A stretch of DNA of 9,026 nucleotides. Source: Eggerthellales bacterium UBA948 (GTDB taxonomy: Bacteria; Actinomycetota; Coriobacteriia; Coriobacteriales; UBA8131). Positions 1-6,788 of the stretch are shown one piece after another. The notes beneath the pieces were generated by a model. It was not told the origin of the DNA, searched no databases, and saw only the letters and a list, made by a program, of their open reading frames with translations. Both the position numbers and the translations under genes were made by a program. How positions within the stretch are numbered: the stretch's first letter is position 1; every line of letters begins with the position of its first letter. The DNA is taken from contig DBCW01000026.1 of NCBI GenBank assembly GCA_002293265.1, positions 23,588 through 32,613 on the forward strand, given 5' to 3'.

Positions 1-359
1 CATAAAGACTCTTCCGCATGTTTGAGATCGGGCGACATTATGTCGCAGCTAAGCAGATTTACCTTGGCATTTATTGACATGGAGTGCTTATCGCTGACCA
101 ATGATTCGACTTTGGCTTTAACCTGGTCGATCATCTTTTCTGATCCGTCTGTATAAATAATAGTGCCAAATAAATCCAGCAAGTGTAACCCCACCAAACC
201 GGTTCCGCAGCCAAAATCTATAGCAATCAATTCATCGGCTTTCACGCGACTGCCAAGCACTACTTCACGTATTGCATCAGCAATTATCCGCGCTGACTCT
301 GCGCGATCATCAGTGTCATACATGTCAGCCATAGCATCGAACTTCTCAATGTTACCCAT
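1..359 (-). CDS. Class I SAM-dependent methyltransferase, 5' part only (runs off left edge)
   Basis: The first 119 codons plus two bases are present; the C-terminal part lies outside the window. The start ATG at 357-359 is preceded by AGGAG nine bases upstream, a good ribosome binding site. The protein begins MGNIEKFDAMADMYD, a typical N-terminal segment of small-molecule methyltransferases. It then shows the glycine-rich SAM-binding motif I, IDFGCGTGLVG (residues 47-57). The next strand, YTDGSEKMID (69-78), carries the acidic residue (D71) expected to contact the SAM ribose, and CDIMSPD (105-111) fits the following motif. This is the Rossmann-fold class I methyltransferase family (UbiE/Tam-like). 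The substrate cannot be told from the fold. No neighbour suggests a pathway, because the next gene on this strand is a pseudogene 180 bases upstream. The fold assignment is firm; the specific function is unknown. Confidence 0.88.
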   Translation of the reverse strand, partial: MGNIEKFDAMADMYDTDDRAESARIIADAIREVVLGSRVKADELIAIDFGCGTGLVGLHLLDLFGTIIYTDGSEKMIDQVKAKVESLVSDKHSMSINAKVNLLSCDIMSPDLKHAEESL

Positions 360-541
360 TTTGCAGTGCTCCTGTTCATGCTAGTCAAAGCATTTATTTT
401 CTATGCATTAATTATGCCACTATATACGTATTTTCGTATTGACTCTTATTTACCCAGGCAAGGTACACCCAACATTTTTGGATCACCAGCATTACCGGTA
501 GCTATTTGAAGAATCGGATACTTGGTGCTTGCGCTTTAGTG
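360..541. other. AT-rich intergenic region between methyltransferase and decayed ATPase
   Basis: This stretch lies upstream of the methyltransferase gene and should carry its promoter, but no pair of elements close to consensus with correct spacing was found. Candidate -10-like strings on the minus strand are TATAGT and CATAAT, neither with a convincing -35. An inverted repeat ATACG (424-428) / CGTAT (435-439) lies in the middle. A 29-codon open stretch on the minus strand just after the pseudogene stop has no start and no recognisable similarity. Confidence 0.4.
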
Positions 542-1025
542 TCAGCAATCCAAGCTGTCTTTGTTAAGTAAGAAATCAAAAATGCTCATGGTTAGAATGC
601 CATTGTCATCTCTGGCAGGTTTTGTCACTTCTTTGACCAAGACAATTTTCTTAAAGCTGTCTCTCACTCCAATAAATGAAGCTAATTCTTGTTCTCGTTT
701 TTCTGGAGATGAAAGAGTGAGAGTACATTGAATGTAGTAGCGTTTGGAGCCCATATTTGCAACAAAGTCTATTTCCAGCTGCTTCCTAAATTCTTTACCA
801 AACTCTCTCCCTCGCTTCTCCACTACTAGCTGTATTTTCGACATCATCCAGCGCCAACTCAATAATATGGTCTTTATCCACACCAGAATTAATTAGGTAT
901 GAGCGAAATATATTGAACAGAAGATAAGTCTTTCCACATCTCCTTATACCGGTAATGATCTTGACCATTCCATTATGCATCCTAATGATAAGATCATTCA
1001 GATATTTATCACGCTTAATTTCTAT
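542..1025 (-). pseudogene. AAA ATPase with DUF4143-type C-terminus, internally deleted and frameshifted
   Basis: Two pieces of one protein family lie end to end in different frames. The upstream piece (about 1025 to 835) reads EIKRDKYLNDLI, then a Walker A, TGIRRCGKTYLLF, then an HIIELALDD strand. This is the N-terminus of the AAA_14/DUF4143 ATPases of anaerobic Gram-positives. The downstream piece (about 830 to 542) reads RKQLEIDFVANMGSKRYYIQ, then DSFKKIVLVKE and a SIFDFLLNKDSLDC tail, the C-terminal endonuclease-like part of the same family. Intact members are about 400-430 residues; only about 155 remain, so some 250 or more codons between Walker A and the C-terminal domain are missing. 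The join (around 825-840) also shifts frame. The position where the family's initiator Met would fall (1023-1025) is ATA, four bases after AAGGGG, suggesting the start codon is lost too. Family assignment comes from remembered conserved motifs, not a search. Confidence 0.82.
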
Positions 1026-1055
1026 GTCTCCCCTTAAGTCGTATCCATTGCACTA

Positions 1056-1320
1056 TTTTGACGCAAGTGGCAGTTTTGTGCATTGAGAGACTCCTGAGAG
1101 AAGCTTATTATCAGATAAAAAGGGCAATAATTGCGCTCGCTGCGAAGCAGACATGACACAACAGGGCTTGCAAAGGCAGCCGCTATATTCCTCTATTTTC
1201 CGTTGATTTTTCCTCTATTTTCCGGCAACTTATCTCAGGCCTCCTTGGAAAGCTGAATTTGATGTGCTCTTATTCAAGGTTATTTCGTAGCTTTAAATAC
1301 TAGGTTTTGATTAAAACGGC
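1056..1320. other. Non-coding stretch with 15-bp direct repeats and residual short frames
   Basis: No gene was recognised between the decayed ATPase and the hairpin at 1321. The region holds a tandem 15-bp repeat (1188-1224, listed separately) and short open stretches on the minus strand. One of these, 1015-1083, is a 22-codon frame starting at ATG 1081-1083 behind a good AGGAG (1091-1095, spacing 7), and it runs into the 5' end of the ATPase pseudogene. Another open stretch of about 53 codons ends at a TAG at 1053-1055, in the same frame as the ATPase N-terminus. Neither resembles a known protein. The stretch is probably the old upstream region of the decayed ATPase gene. Confidence 0.45.
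1188..1224. repeat. Tandem direct repeat, 15 bp, period 22
   Basis: The sequence TTCCTCTATTTTCCG occurs exactly at 1188-1202 and again at 1210-1224, separated by seven bases. On the minus strand each unit reads CGGAAAATAGAGGAA, containing GAGGA. The repeat lies upstream of the ATPase pseudogene. No CRISPR-like third unit was seen. Its role is unknown; it could be a protein-binding pair (22 bp is about two helical turns) or a trace of slippage. Confidence 0.75.
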
Positions 1321-1355
1321 TCGTCCGGCTTGGCAATAAGCGCCAAGCCGGACGA
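1321..1355 (-). terminator. Hairpin terminator for the plsC-end operon
   Basis: TCGTCCGGCTTGGC (1321-1334) and GCCAAGCCGGACGA (1342-1355) are perfect inverted copies, giving a 14-bp GC-rich stem with a 7-base loop. On the minus strand the hairpin lies 24 bases after the stop at 1380 and is followed by GCCGTTTT, so the U-run is short and offset by four bases. Position and strength fit the end of the nrdR-to-plsC transcript. No long U-run follows on the plus strand, so termination is probably one-directional. Confidence 0.75.
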
Positions 1356-1379
1356 AGTCTACATTCTCGATAAAACCAA

Positions 1380-1601
1380 CTACACAAGTTCCAGCACCCT
1401 AGCTGCAGCTTTGTAAAACCCAATCTCTGATTGCTCTTGTACAGCTCGCGCCAGGTTTTTTGAAAACGCCGAGAAGAAGTGGTCGTAGAACTGTTGGTAA
1501 GTCTCCTCGTTAATACTTACATTCTCAGGTACAACAACCGCATCAGCGCAAACTTGACAGAGGTATTGCAGAAACTCCAGCATTGTGGCTATATGATCCA
1601 T
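1380..1601 (-). pseudogene. C-terminal remnant of a TorD/DmsD-type molybdoenzyme chaperone
   Basis: The 73-codon frame reads like the last third of TorD-family chaperones, which fold DMSO-reductase-type molybdoenzymes. It has the DHI...LEFLQYL block at residues 2-13 (family pattern DHI-x-x-x-LEFL). It continues with FYDHFFSAFSKNL and a closing helix FYKAAARVLELV, matching the usual FLxxHLxxW...FY+xLAxLLxxF ending. The family is normally about 200-230 residues, so the N-terminal two thirds are missing. The same frame reads DTKLP directly before the ATG, as expected of the family, so similarity may extend to about 1625, into the 3' end of plsC in another frame. The ATG at 1599-1601 has no visible ribosome binding site, and no molybdoenzyme gene is nearby. 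This suggests a deletion that fused the tail of a lost torD to plsC. The family call rests on motif memory, so confidence is moderate. A small expressed protein of other function is the alternative. Confidence 0.6.
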
Positions 1602-1618
1602 CGGTAATTTGGTATCAA

Positions 1619-2311
1619 TTACCCCGGCAACTCCAAGGAATACACCTGCTCCATAACCGCTTTGGTAAAAGCTTTATGTCTCTCGTTTTTAGGTAGCGAG
1701 GCAAACGGTTCGTCTTCGATTGACATTGGATTGCCAAAGCAAAGTGAGACTTTTGGTAAGCGAAAGAACCTTGATCCTTTTGGCATGATCTTATCGGCGT
1801 TCCAAATCCTTGCCGGAACTACCGACACCTTTGACAGCTGGGAGATAAACGCCACACCCTCGTGGTATTTAACCACTTGATCTGCGGATCTAATGCGTGT
1901 GCCCTCCGGAAATATTCCAACCGGCTCTCCGCGTTTGAGCATACGCACTGCACGCTTTATGGCTGACATATCAGCGCTGTTGCGCTTCACGGGAAACACT
2001 CCTACCCACGCGGCAAGACGTCGGATTATTGAGTTGAATTCCAAGAACTCTTCTTTGGCGATGTATCTTATTGGCTTGGGCCGCAAAGCCGCCATCACAA
2101 AGACCGGATCCAGATACGATGTGTGGTTACCAACAACGATAAACCCGCTGCCCTCTTCAAGCGACTCAATATTTTCATGATTATATGCCTTAAAGCGAAA
2201 CATTGGTTTTATGATTACCTTGACCAGCCCGGCAAAAAATGTACAGAACTTTTGCGGAAAATGTCCTTCACCGGAGCTTGGAGTATCGTAAAAATAATCT
2301 ATGGGCTTCAT
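1619..2311 (-). CDS. plsC: 1-acyl-sn-glycerol-3-phosphate acyltransferase (PlsC family)
   Basis: This is a membrane-associated acyltransferase that adds an acyl chain to lysophosphatidic acid to give phosphatidic acid, the precursor of membrane phospholipids. At 230 residues the length is normal. All four acyltransferase blocks are visible. Block I is NHTSYLD (62-68), with the catalytic H63 and D68 of the H-x4-D motif. Block II is GVFPVKR (104-110), block III is FPEGTR (134-139), which binds the glycerol phosphate, and block IV is VVPARI (164-169). The start ATG (2309-2311) follows AAGGA by five bases and lies 21 bases after the cmk stop, so the gene is in the same operon. The final residues, LELPG and TAA, sit right at the suspected deletion junction with the torD remnant, so the native C-terminus may differ slightly. 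Acyl-donor preference (acyl-ACP or acyl-CoA) cannot be told. Confidence 0.93.
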   Translation of the reverse strand: MKPIDYFYDTPSSGEGHFPQKFCTFFAGLVKVIIKPMFRFKAYNHENIESLEEGSGFIVVGNHTSYLDPVFVMAALRPKPIRYIAKEEFLEFNSIIRRLAAWVGVFPVKRNSADMSAIKRAVRMLKRGEPVGIFPEGTRIRSADQVVKYHEGVAFISQLSKVSVVPARIWNADKIMPKGSRFFRLPKVSLCFGNPMSIEDEPFASLPKNERHKAFTKAVMEQVYSLELPG

Positions 2312-2332
2312 AAGTGTCCTTAAGAGATGCTT

Positions 2333-3040
2333 TTATGCTTGCTGCTTTTGCTTAACGCGCTCAACAATGGCACCAACAACATCTTCTATCGACATATCAG
2401 TTGAATCCAACTCCCAGGCATCTGCCGCCGCAGCTAAAGGAGCGTGTTCTCTTGATGAATCGTATGCGTCTCGACGCTGGATGTCTGCCAAAACCGCCGC
2501 ATATTCCTCTTCAGTAACACTGTCTCTACCAACCTTGGCAGCATTTTGCAGCGAGCGTCTGCGTGCGCGTTCCTCGGCACTGGCGGTGAGAAAGACCTTA
2601 CAGTCCGCGTCCGGAAATACCACTGTGCCAATGTCACGACCTTCCATTACAGTGTCGCGTGAGTAGCCAATAACACGTTGCTGCTCTGTTAAGGCTTCTC
2701 GCACTCCCGGATCAGCCGATACCGGAGATACCGCTTTGTCTACCTCTGGAGTTCTGATTTGCTTTGTCACATCTTTATTGGATATCATCACAACTGACGG
2801 CAGTGGTTCTCCATCAGTAAAACCAAACTCGATCGTTTCGGTTTTGGCTATGTAGCGAATTGCCGCCTGACTAGCTTCAGACAACGGCTCACTCAGATCA
2901 ATTTTGTCCTCGATGGCGCGTTGGGCAACTGCTCGATACATTGCTCCGGTATCGAGATAGCCAAAGCCAAGCTCGCGAGCTACCAATTTGGCAACCGTTG
3001 ACTTTCCTGAGCCTGCTGGCCCATCGATCGCAATTATCAT
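2333..3040 (-). CDS. cmk: (d)CMP kinase
   Basis: Cytidylate kinase phosphorylates CMP and dCMP with ATP, recycling cytidine nucleotides from RNA and lipid turnover. The protein has 235 residues, typical of the stand-alone bacterial enzyme. It opens with the P-loop DGPAGSGKST (6-15), followed by the nucleotide-binding block LDTGAMYRA (29-37). EGRDIGTVVFPDA (133-145) is the signature of the family. RR at 189-190 with SREHAPLAAAADA (196-208) forms the lid and C-terminal substrate region. The start ATG (3038-3040) is preceded by AGAGGA with five bases between, 26 bases after the aroA stop. Linkage to aroA is common in bacteria, as in the aroA-cmk-rpsA order of pseudomonads. Confidence 0.96.
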   Translation of the reverse strand: MIIAIDGPAGSGKSTVAKLVARELGFGYLDTGAMYRAVAQRAIEDKIDLSEPLSEASQAAIRYIAKTETIEFGFTDGEPLPSVVMISNKDVTKQIRTPEVDKAVSPVSADPGVREALTEQQRVIGYSRDTVMEGRDIGTVVFPDADCKVFLTASAEERARRRSLQNAAKVGRDSVTEEEYAAVLADIQRRDAYDSSREHAPLAAAADAWELDSTDMSIEDVVGAIVERVKQKQQA

Positions 3041-3066
3041 TTTGATCCTCTCAAAAGTGTTTTCGT

Positions 3067-4401
3067 CTATGATAAACGTATGAGGTCGGCAAAGAAACCC
3101 GGATAACTAACTGCAACACACTCAATATCGGCAATGTTCAAATTCAGATCAAAGGCGCGCGATGCGATCGACCAAGTCATTGCCAGGCGATGATCGCCAT
3201 GCGTTTCAAAAACTTGCGCACATGGTTGAATCTCGCCGCCAACAATATGCAAGTCGTCATCGTTTGTCCAAGCCTCGATTCCCAGAGCCTTAAGACCGTT
3301 AATTATCGCCAGTAAACGATCGGACTCTTTAACCCTAAGTTCGCTTACCTGCTTAAACACCGTCTCGCCTTTGGCAGTTGCAGCAAGCAAAGCGAGTATC
3401 GGTATTTCGTCTATAAGCGAAGCTATTTCATGAGCCTCTACCGTAGTTGCCACAAGTCTTTCGTTGTACTTAACAGTAATATCGCCGCAGACTTCAGCAC
3501 CAATGCTTGCATCCGGATTTTCGTTAACAGCAATGTCAACTCCCATGCGCTGCATTACCAATAAAAAGCCACCACGAGTGGGATTAAGCAAAACATCTTC
3601 GACCAGTATTTCGCTTCCCGGAATCATTGCAGCAGAAACCAACAAGAAAGCTGCTGAAGAAGGATCGGCAGGAACGCTACAATCACATGCTTTTAGCTGC
3701 TGACCTCCCTCTATACTTACTTGGTTTTCGTATACTTCAAGCTTAGCACCAAAGGCCGGTAGCATTAGCTCTGTATGATCGCGGCTTTTGTGCGGCTCGC
3801 TTACTGTGGTAATGCCGTTGGCGTTAATCCCGGCAAGCAAAATTGCACTTTTAACCTGCGCGGATGCCACAAGACTTTCGTAAGTTATTGCAGTTAACTC
3901 CTTGCAGCCAATAACTTTTATTGGCAAATGAGCGGAAGGCTCAAAGTTTGCGCCCATCAAAGAAAGAGGATCGGTAACGCGACTCATTGGTCGCCTTGAC
4001 AACGAATCATCACCCTCTAGGGTTACAGTTATGTCGTAACCGCCAAGCACTCCAAGCAACAGCCGAGCCGTTGTGCCGGAATTTCCGCATTGTAACTTGT
4101 TGCCGCTGCCAATTGTTTCTGCCGGATCATCACTGCCTAGTCTTTCGCTATCAGAAAGCTTTGGTCCGGTACTGCCCCATCCGGTAATTCTTCCACACAA
4201 ACCGTTTTTGTCGTTGTCTTCGTCAAGTTCTACCTTTGCGCCCAAAACTTCAATAGCCGCTAACGTTGATCTAACATCTAGCGAATCTAAAAGGTTTAAA
4301 AAATTGGAAGTTCCCTCAGCCATTGCCGAGAACAATGCAACGCGATGCGACAGCGACTTATCGCTGGGAACACGAAGTCTGCCATTAAGTGGAGATGCCA
4401 T
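3067..4401 (-). CDS. aroA: 3-phosphoshikimate 1-carboxyvinyltransferase (EPSP synthase)
   Basis: It transfers the enolpyruvyl group of PEP to shikimate-3-phosphate, the sixth step of the shikimate pathway, in the cytoplasm. Substrate residues seen are K15, S16 and R20 in PSDKSLSHR, the PEP-loop GNSGTTAR (106-113), SRRPMSR (135-141), and DPSSAAF (246-252). The catalytic Asp is D331 in LIDEIP; RVKESDR (356-362) and DHRLAM (403-408) follow. The C-terminus SYPGFFADL matches Gram-positive enzymes. At 444 residues it is somewhat long. The excess lies at about 58-104, a hydrophilic, acid-rich segment before GNSGTT that is some 15-20 residues longer than usual. The residue aligned with E. coli P101 is Leu (L114), as in many Gram-positive enzymes. 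The start at 4399-4401 has only a weak AAAGG, 10-11 bases upstream. Seventy-seven bases separate it from tyrA, the largest gap inside the operon. Confidence 0.96.
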   Translation of the reverse strand: MASPLNGRLRVPSDKSLSHRVALFSAMAEGTSNFLNLLDSLDVRSTLAAIEVLGAKVELDEDNDKNGLCGRITGWGSTGPKLSDSERLGSDDPAETIGSGNKLQCGNSGTTARLLLGVLGGYDITVTLEGDDSLSRRPMSRVTDPLSLMGANFEPSAHLPIKVIGCKELTAITYESLVASAQVKSAILLAGINANGITTVSEPHKSRDHTELMLPAFGAKLEVYENQVSIEGGQQLKACDCSVPADPSSAAFLLVSAAMIPGSEILVEDVLLNPTRGGFLLVMQRMGVDIAVNENPDASIGAEVCGDITVKYNERLVATTVEAHEIASLIDEIPILALLAATAKGETVFKQVSELRVKESDRLLAIINGLKALGIEAWTNDDDLHIVGGEIQPCAQVFETHGDHRLAMTWSIASRAFDLNLNIADIECVAVSYPGFFADLIRLS

Positions 4402-4478
4402 TTATATCACCGACCTTTCAATCTATTGTCGGCTGTAAGTTTTATACTTACATGTTGTTGCCTGTCTTGCTTTATTCA
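4402..4478 (-). promoter_or_regulatory. tyrA-aroA intergenic hairpin and possible weak internal promoter
   Basis: This is the largest gap in the operon. It holds a perfect 6-bp inverted repeat, GTAAGT (4435-4440) and ACTTAC (4446-4451), with a 5-base loop. On the minus strand a TATAAA (4441-4446) lies 16 bases from AAGACA (4463-4468), which could be a weak internal promoter for aroA-cmk-plsC, although the -10 falls within the hairpin. CCGAC...GTCGG further downstream could pair around the AAAGG ribosome binding site of aroA. All of these are weak signals. Confidence 0.3.
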
Positions 4479-5630
4479 CTAAACACCATAACCTAATGGT
4501 TTAAAGGAAACGTCAAATCCACCCTCGATCAGCATACTCATAAACTTGCCTTTGTCGCCCTCGTCTGTAAGTATCAGCTCTAAGATAGCGGTGGCTTCAT
4601 TTATGTGGTCGATATCGATTGACTGAATATTGCAGGCGGCTTTTGCCGCAAAGCTTGTCACCTGCGCAATTACACCGGAATGATTAGCCATCGGAATACG
4701 CACCTCAACAAGACGAGTAGAATCCGGCACCCAAGTAGCCGGAATCGATGAGCGCAGTTGCGCTGCCTCATCAAGCAGCTGCGTTAAGCCACGTGAATCG
4801 CTTTTCTCTAATGACTGCTCAATATCGGTTATTATTTGTTTAATCTCCGAGAGACCCTTAGCAAGCGCCGCGCGATTATCCATGGCAATGCCGCTCCAAA
4901 GCTCTGCAGATCCCGCAGCAATGCGTGTTGTGTCCTTAAAGCCTCCCGCAGCCAAATGAAATATTTCCTGCTTGTCTTTTGCGTGTGCACCGGCCAATTG
5001 CACTAAGGCACTTGCCACCATATGCGGTACATGGCTTACAACAGCGATGGTCTCATCATGCTCTTCGCGCGACAATGTTATGCTTCGGGCACCCAGCATT
5101 GTTACAAAATCATGAAGCTTGGTAAATATCTCCGGATCCGATGTCTCGTCCGGACAGAGTATCCAATGAGCATTTTGAAATAGCGTAGCGCGTGCACCCT
5201 CTATTCCGTTAACTTCGCTTCCGGCCATAGGATGTCCCGGGATAAAGCGCGAAGTGTCTGATAAAAGTGCAGCTGCTTGCTCGGTTAAAACACCTTTTGT
5301 GGATGCAACATCTGTGATAGCACCAATGTAGTTACTGGCTTCGATTCGCTTAAACCACTCAGGAGCAGCGGATACAGGTACAGCTAAAATTATCAGATCG
5401 ACTGCTGAATCGTTTAAAAGCTCGTCAATGCGAGCGTCATCTGTGCCGATAATTAGTCCTTCATCTATAAACCTTTTTGACAGAGCCCCGTAGATCGCTT
5501 TTTGATCAATGTCAATACCGTATACCTTGAGGGTACTAGACTCTATCTCCGGTGACTTCAAAGCAGCAGCAATAGAGCCGCCGATCAGCCCCACGCCAAT
5601 GATTAGTATTGATGAAAAACTAGATTGCAT
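4479..5630 (-). CDS. tyrA: Prephenate dehydrogenase with C-terminal ACT domain
   Basis: It oxidises and decarboxylates prephenate to 4-hydroxyphenylpyruvate using NAD(P)+, the committed step to tyrosine. The Rossmann motif GVGLIGGS lies at 12-19. The catalytic block HPMAGSE (133-139) supplies the active-site His, SHVPH (199-203) the second conserved His, and GGFKDTTRIA (229-238) the substrate-binding Arg (R236). Residues about 306-380 form an ACT domain (VRIPMANHSGVIAQV onward), which in this family usually mediates tyrosine feedback. At 383 residues it fits the Bacillus-type TyrA-ACT architecture, with no chorismate mutase fused. The start ATG is preceded by GGAGAAGAA and lies 38 bases after the hisC stop. 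The enzyme could accept arogenate instead; sequence alone does not decide. Confidence 0.95.
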   Translation of the reverse strand: MQSSFSSILIIGVGLIGGSIAAALKSPEIESSTLKVYGIDIDQKAIYGALSKRFIDEGLIIGTDDARIDELLNDSAVDLIILAVPVSAAPEWFKRIEASNYIGAITDVASTKGVLTEQAAALLSDTSRFIPGHPMAGSEVNGIEGARATLFQNAHWILCPDETSDPEIFTKLHDFVTMLGARSITLSREEHDETIAVVSHVPHMVASALVQLAGAHAKDKQEIFHLAAGGFKDTTRIAAGSAELWSGIAMDNRAALAKGLSEIKQIITDIEQSLEKSDSRGLTQLLDEAAQLRSSIPATWVPDSTRLVEVRIPMANHSGVIAQVTSFAAKAACNIQSIDIDHINEATAILELILTDEGDKGKFMSMLIEGGFDVSFKPLGYGV

Positions 5631-5668
5631 TTCTTCTCCGTTTGAGCGATGCGTTTATCTCGTACATA

Positions 5669-6754
5669 TTACCCGAATAATTCGCCAAAGGCAGCTATTG
5701 TTGCGTTTGTACCCTCGTTATCTCCTACACCAACACGAAGACCACCGGCACCGGGAAACGAACGCACAATCACGCCTCGCTTGAGCAACTCATTAAATGT
5801 GCTCTGGGGATCGGGCACTTCTACCCATACAAAATTTGCTTGAGACGGTACGTAGTTGAGCCCCAACTTCTCAAAGCAGTTTTCTAGCCTAACTCTGTTG
5901 AGCGCATTTAGCGCCGCACGTTCTTTCAATTCTTCGGTGTCTCGAATACTTGCTATCGCCGCTGCTTGTGCCAGGGTATTTGCATTAAACGGCTCGCGCA
6001 CTTTGTTGAGCACTTCTACAAACTTAGCCGGTGCGAATCCGTAACCGCAGCGCAATCCGGCAAGGGCATACATTTTGGAGAAAGTGCGCAGTACCACATA
6101 TGGTCGCACTCCATCGTAATACTTTAGTGGCCCCACAGCGCTCTCGTCGCTGATAAACTCTTCGTAAGCAGCATCCATCACTACCAAAACGTGGCTTGGC
6201 ACTTTATCCAAAAAGTCCTTAAACTCTACATCGCTAACGACTGCCCCGGTCGGGTTGTTAGGTGTACAGATATAAACGATCTTTGTGCGCTCATCAATCG
6301 CGCCAAGCATGGCGCTCAGATCCAATTGTCCGGTGCCTTTAAGTGGTATCTCTCTACATTCAGCATCTTGGATAAGTGTTGATGAGCGATAAACTACAAA
6401 CGATGGCCAGGGATACACCGCATTGTCACCGGGATTTAAGCAAGTTGCGGCGATAAGATCTACCAACTCGTTTGACCCATTGCCGATCATAATCTGTTCG
6501 GAAGCGATGCCATAGTGCTTAGACAAGCACTGTGTTAACTCATAAGAAGATCCATCCGGATACTCATTTAGTAAAACAAGTCTTTCTTGTATAGCTTCTA
6601 AAGCCCAAGGAAATGGTGGCAATGGACTCTCATTTGAAGAAAGCTTATAAATCTTGTCGGCCTCCACAAACTCCCAAACCTGATCTTCGCGAAGTCCCGG
6701 TTGATATGTATCTACTTGCTCAAGGTTCTTTCTAAAAAAAGACTGCCAATCCAT
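5669..6754 (-). CDS. hisC: Histidinol-phosphate / aromatic aminotransferase, PLP-dependent
   Basis: This is a fold type I aminotransferase of the HisC family (361 residues, normal length). It has SSNESPLPPFP near the N-terminus, GNGSNELVDL (91-100), PNNPTG (165-170, cofactor-contacting Asn), DAAYEEF (194-200, Asp and Tyr binding PLP), and TFSKMYALAGLRCGY (224-238) with the Schiff-base lysine K227. GGLRVGVG (337-344) carries the substrate-carboxylate Arg (R340). No other histidine gene is present, while tyrA and aroA follow directly. In Bacillus subtilis the same hisC-tyrA-aroE(EPSP synthase) order occurs, and HisC there transaminates both imidazole-acetol phosphate and aromatic keto acids. 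A dual role is therefore likely here, as inference. The start ATG (6752-6754) follows AAGGAG by seven bases, 34 bases after dut. Confidence 0.93.
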   Translation of the reverse strand: MDWQSFFRKNLEQVDTYQPGLREDQVWEFVEADKIYKLSSNESPLPPFPWALEAIQERLVLLNEYPDGSSYELTQCLSKHYGIASEQIMIGNGSNELVDLIAATCLNPGDNAVYPWPSFVVYRSSTLIQDAECREIPLKGTGQLDLSAMLGAIDERTKIVYICTPNNPTGAVVSDVEFKDFLDKVPSHVLVVMDAAYEEFISDESAVGPLKYYDGVRPYVVLRTFSKMYALAGLRCGYGFAPAKFVEVLNKVREPFNANTLAQAAAIASIRDTEELKERAALNALNRVRLENCFEKLGLNYVPSQANFVWVEVPDPQSTFNELLKRGVIVRSFPGAGGLRVGVGDNEGTNATIAAFGELFG

Positions 6755-6788
6755 GGATCTGCTCCTTATTTCGCTTTTCTATTTATAC

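Noticed and set aside
445..541. Open 29-codon minus-strand stretch after the ATPase pseudogene (contains ATGNAGDPKMLG)
   Set aside because: No start, no recognisable family, and length compatible with chance.
1188..1224. Possible CRISPR array
   Set aside because: Only two 15-bp copies with a 7-base gap; far too short and no cas genes.
2301..2666. Plus-strand open frame of 121 codons opposite cmk
   Set aside because: Antisense shadow of a clear cmk gene; no ribosome binding site or recognisable motif.
3067..4401. EPSP synthase with Leu at the position of E. coli P101 and no Lys at K411 as a resistance-type anomaly
   Set aside because: Gram-positive EPSP synthases commonly have GNSGTTxRL and VSYPxFF here, so this looks like normal family variation.
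4073..4438. Plus-strand open frame of 121 codons opposite aroA
   Set aside because: Antisense shadow of aroA, with Ser/Leu-rich composition typical of complementary reading.
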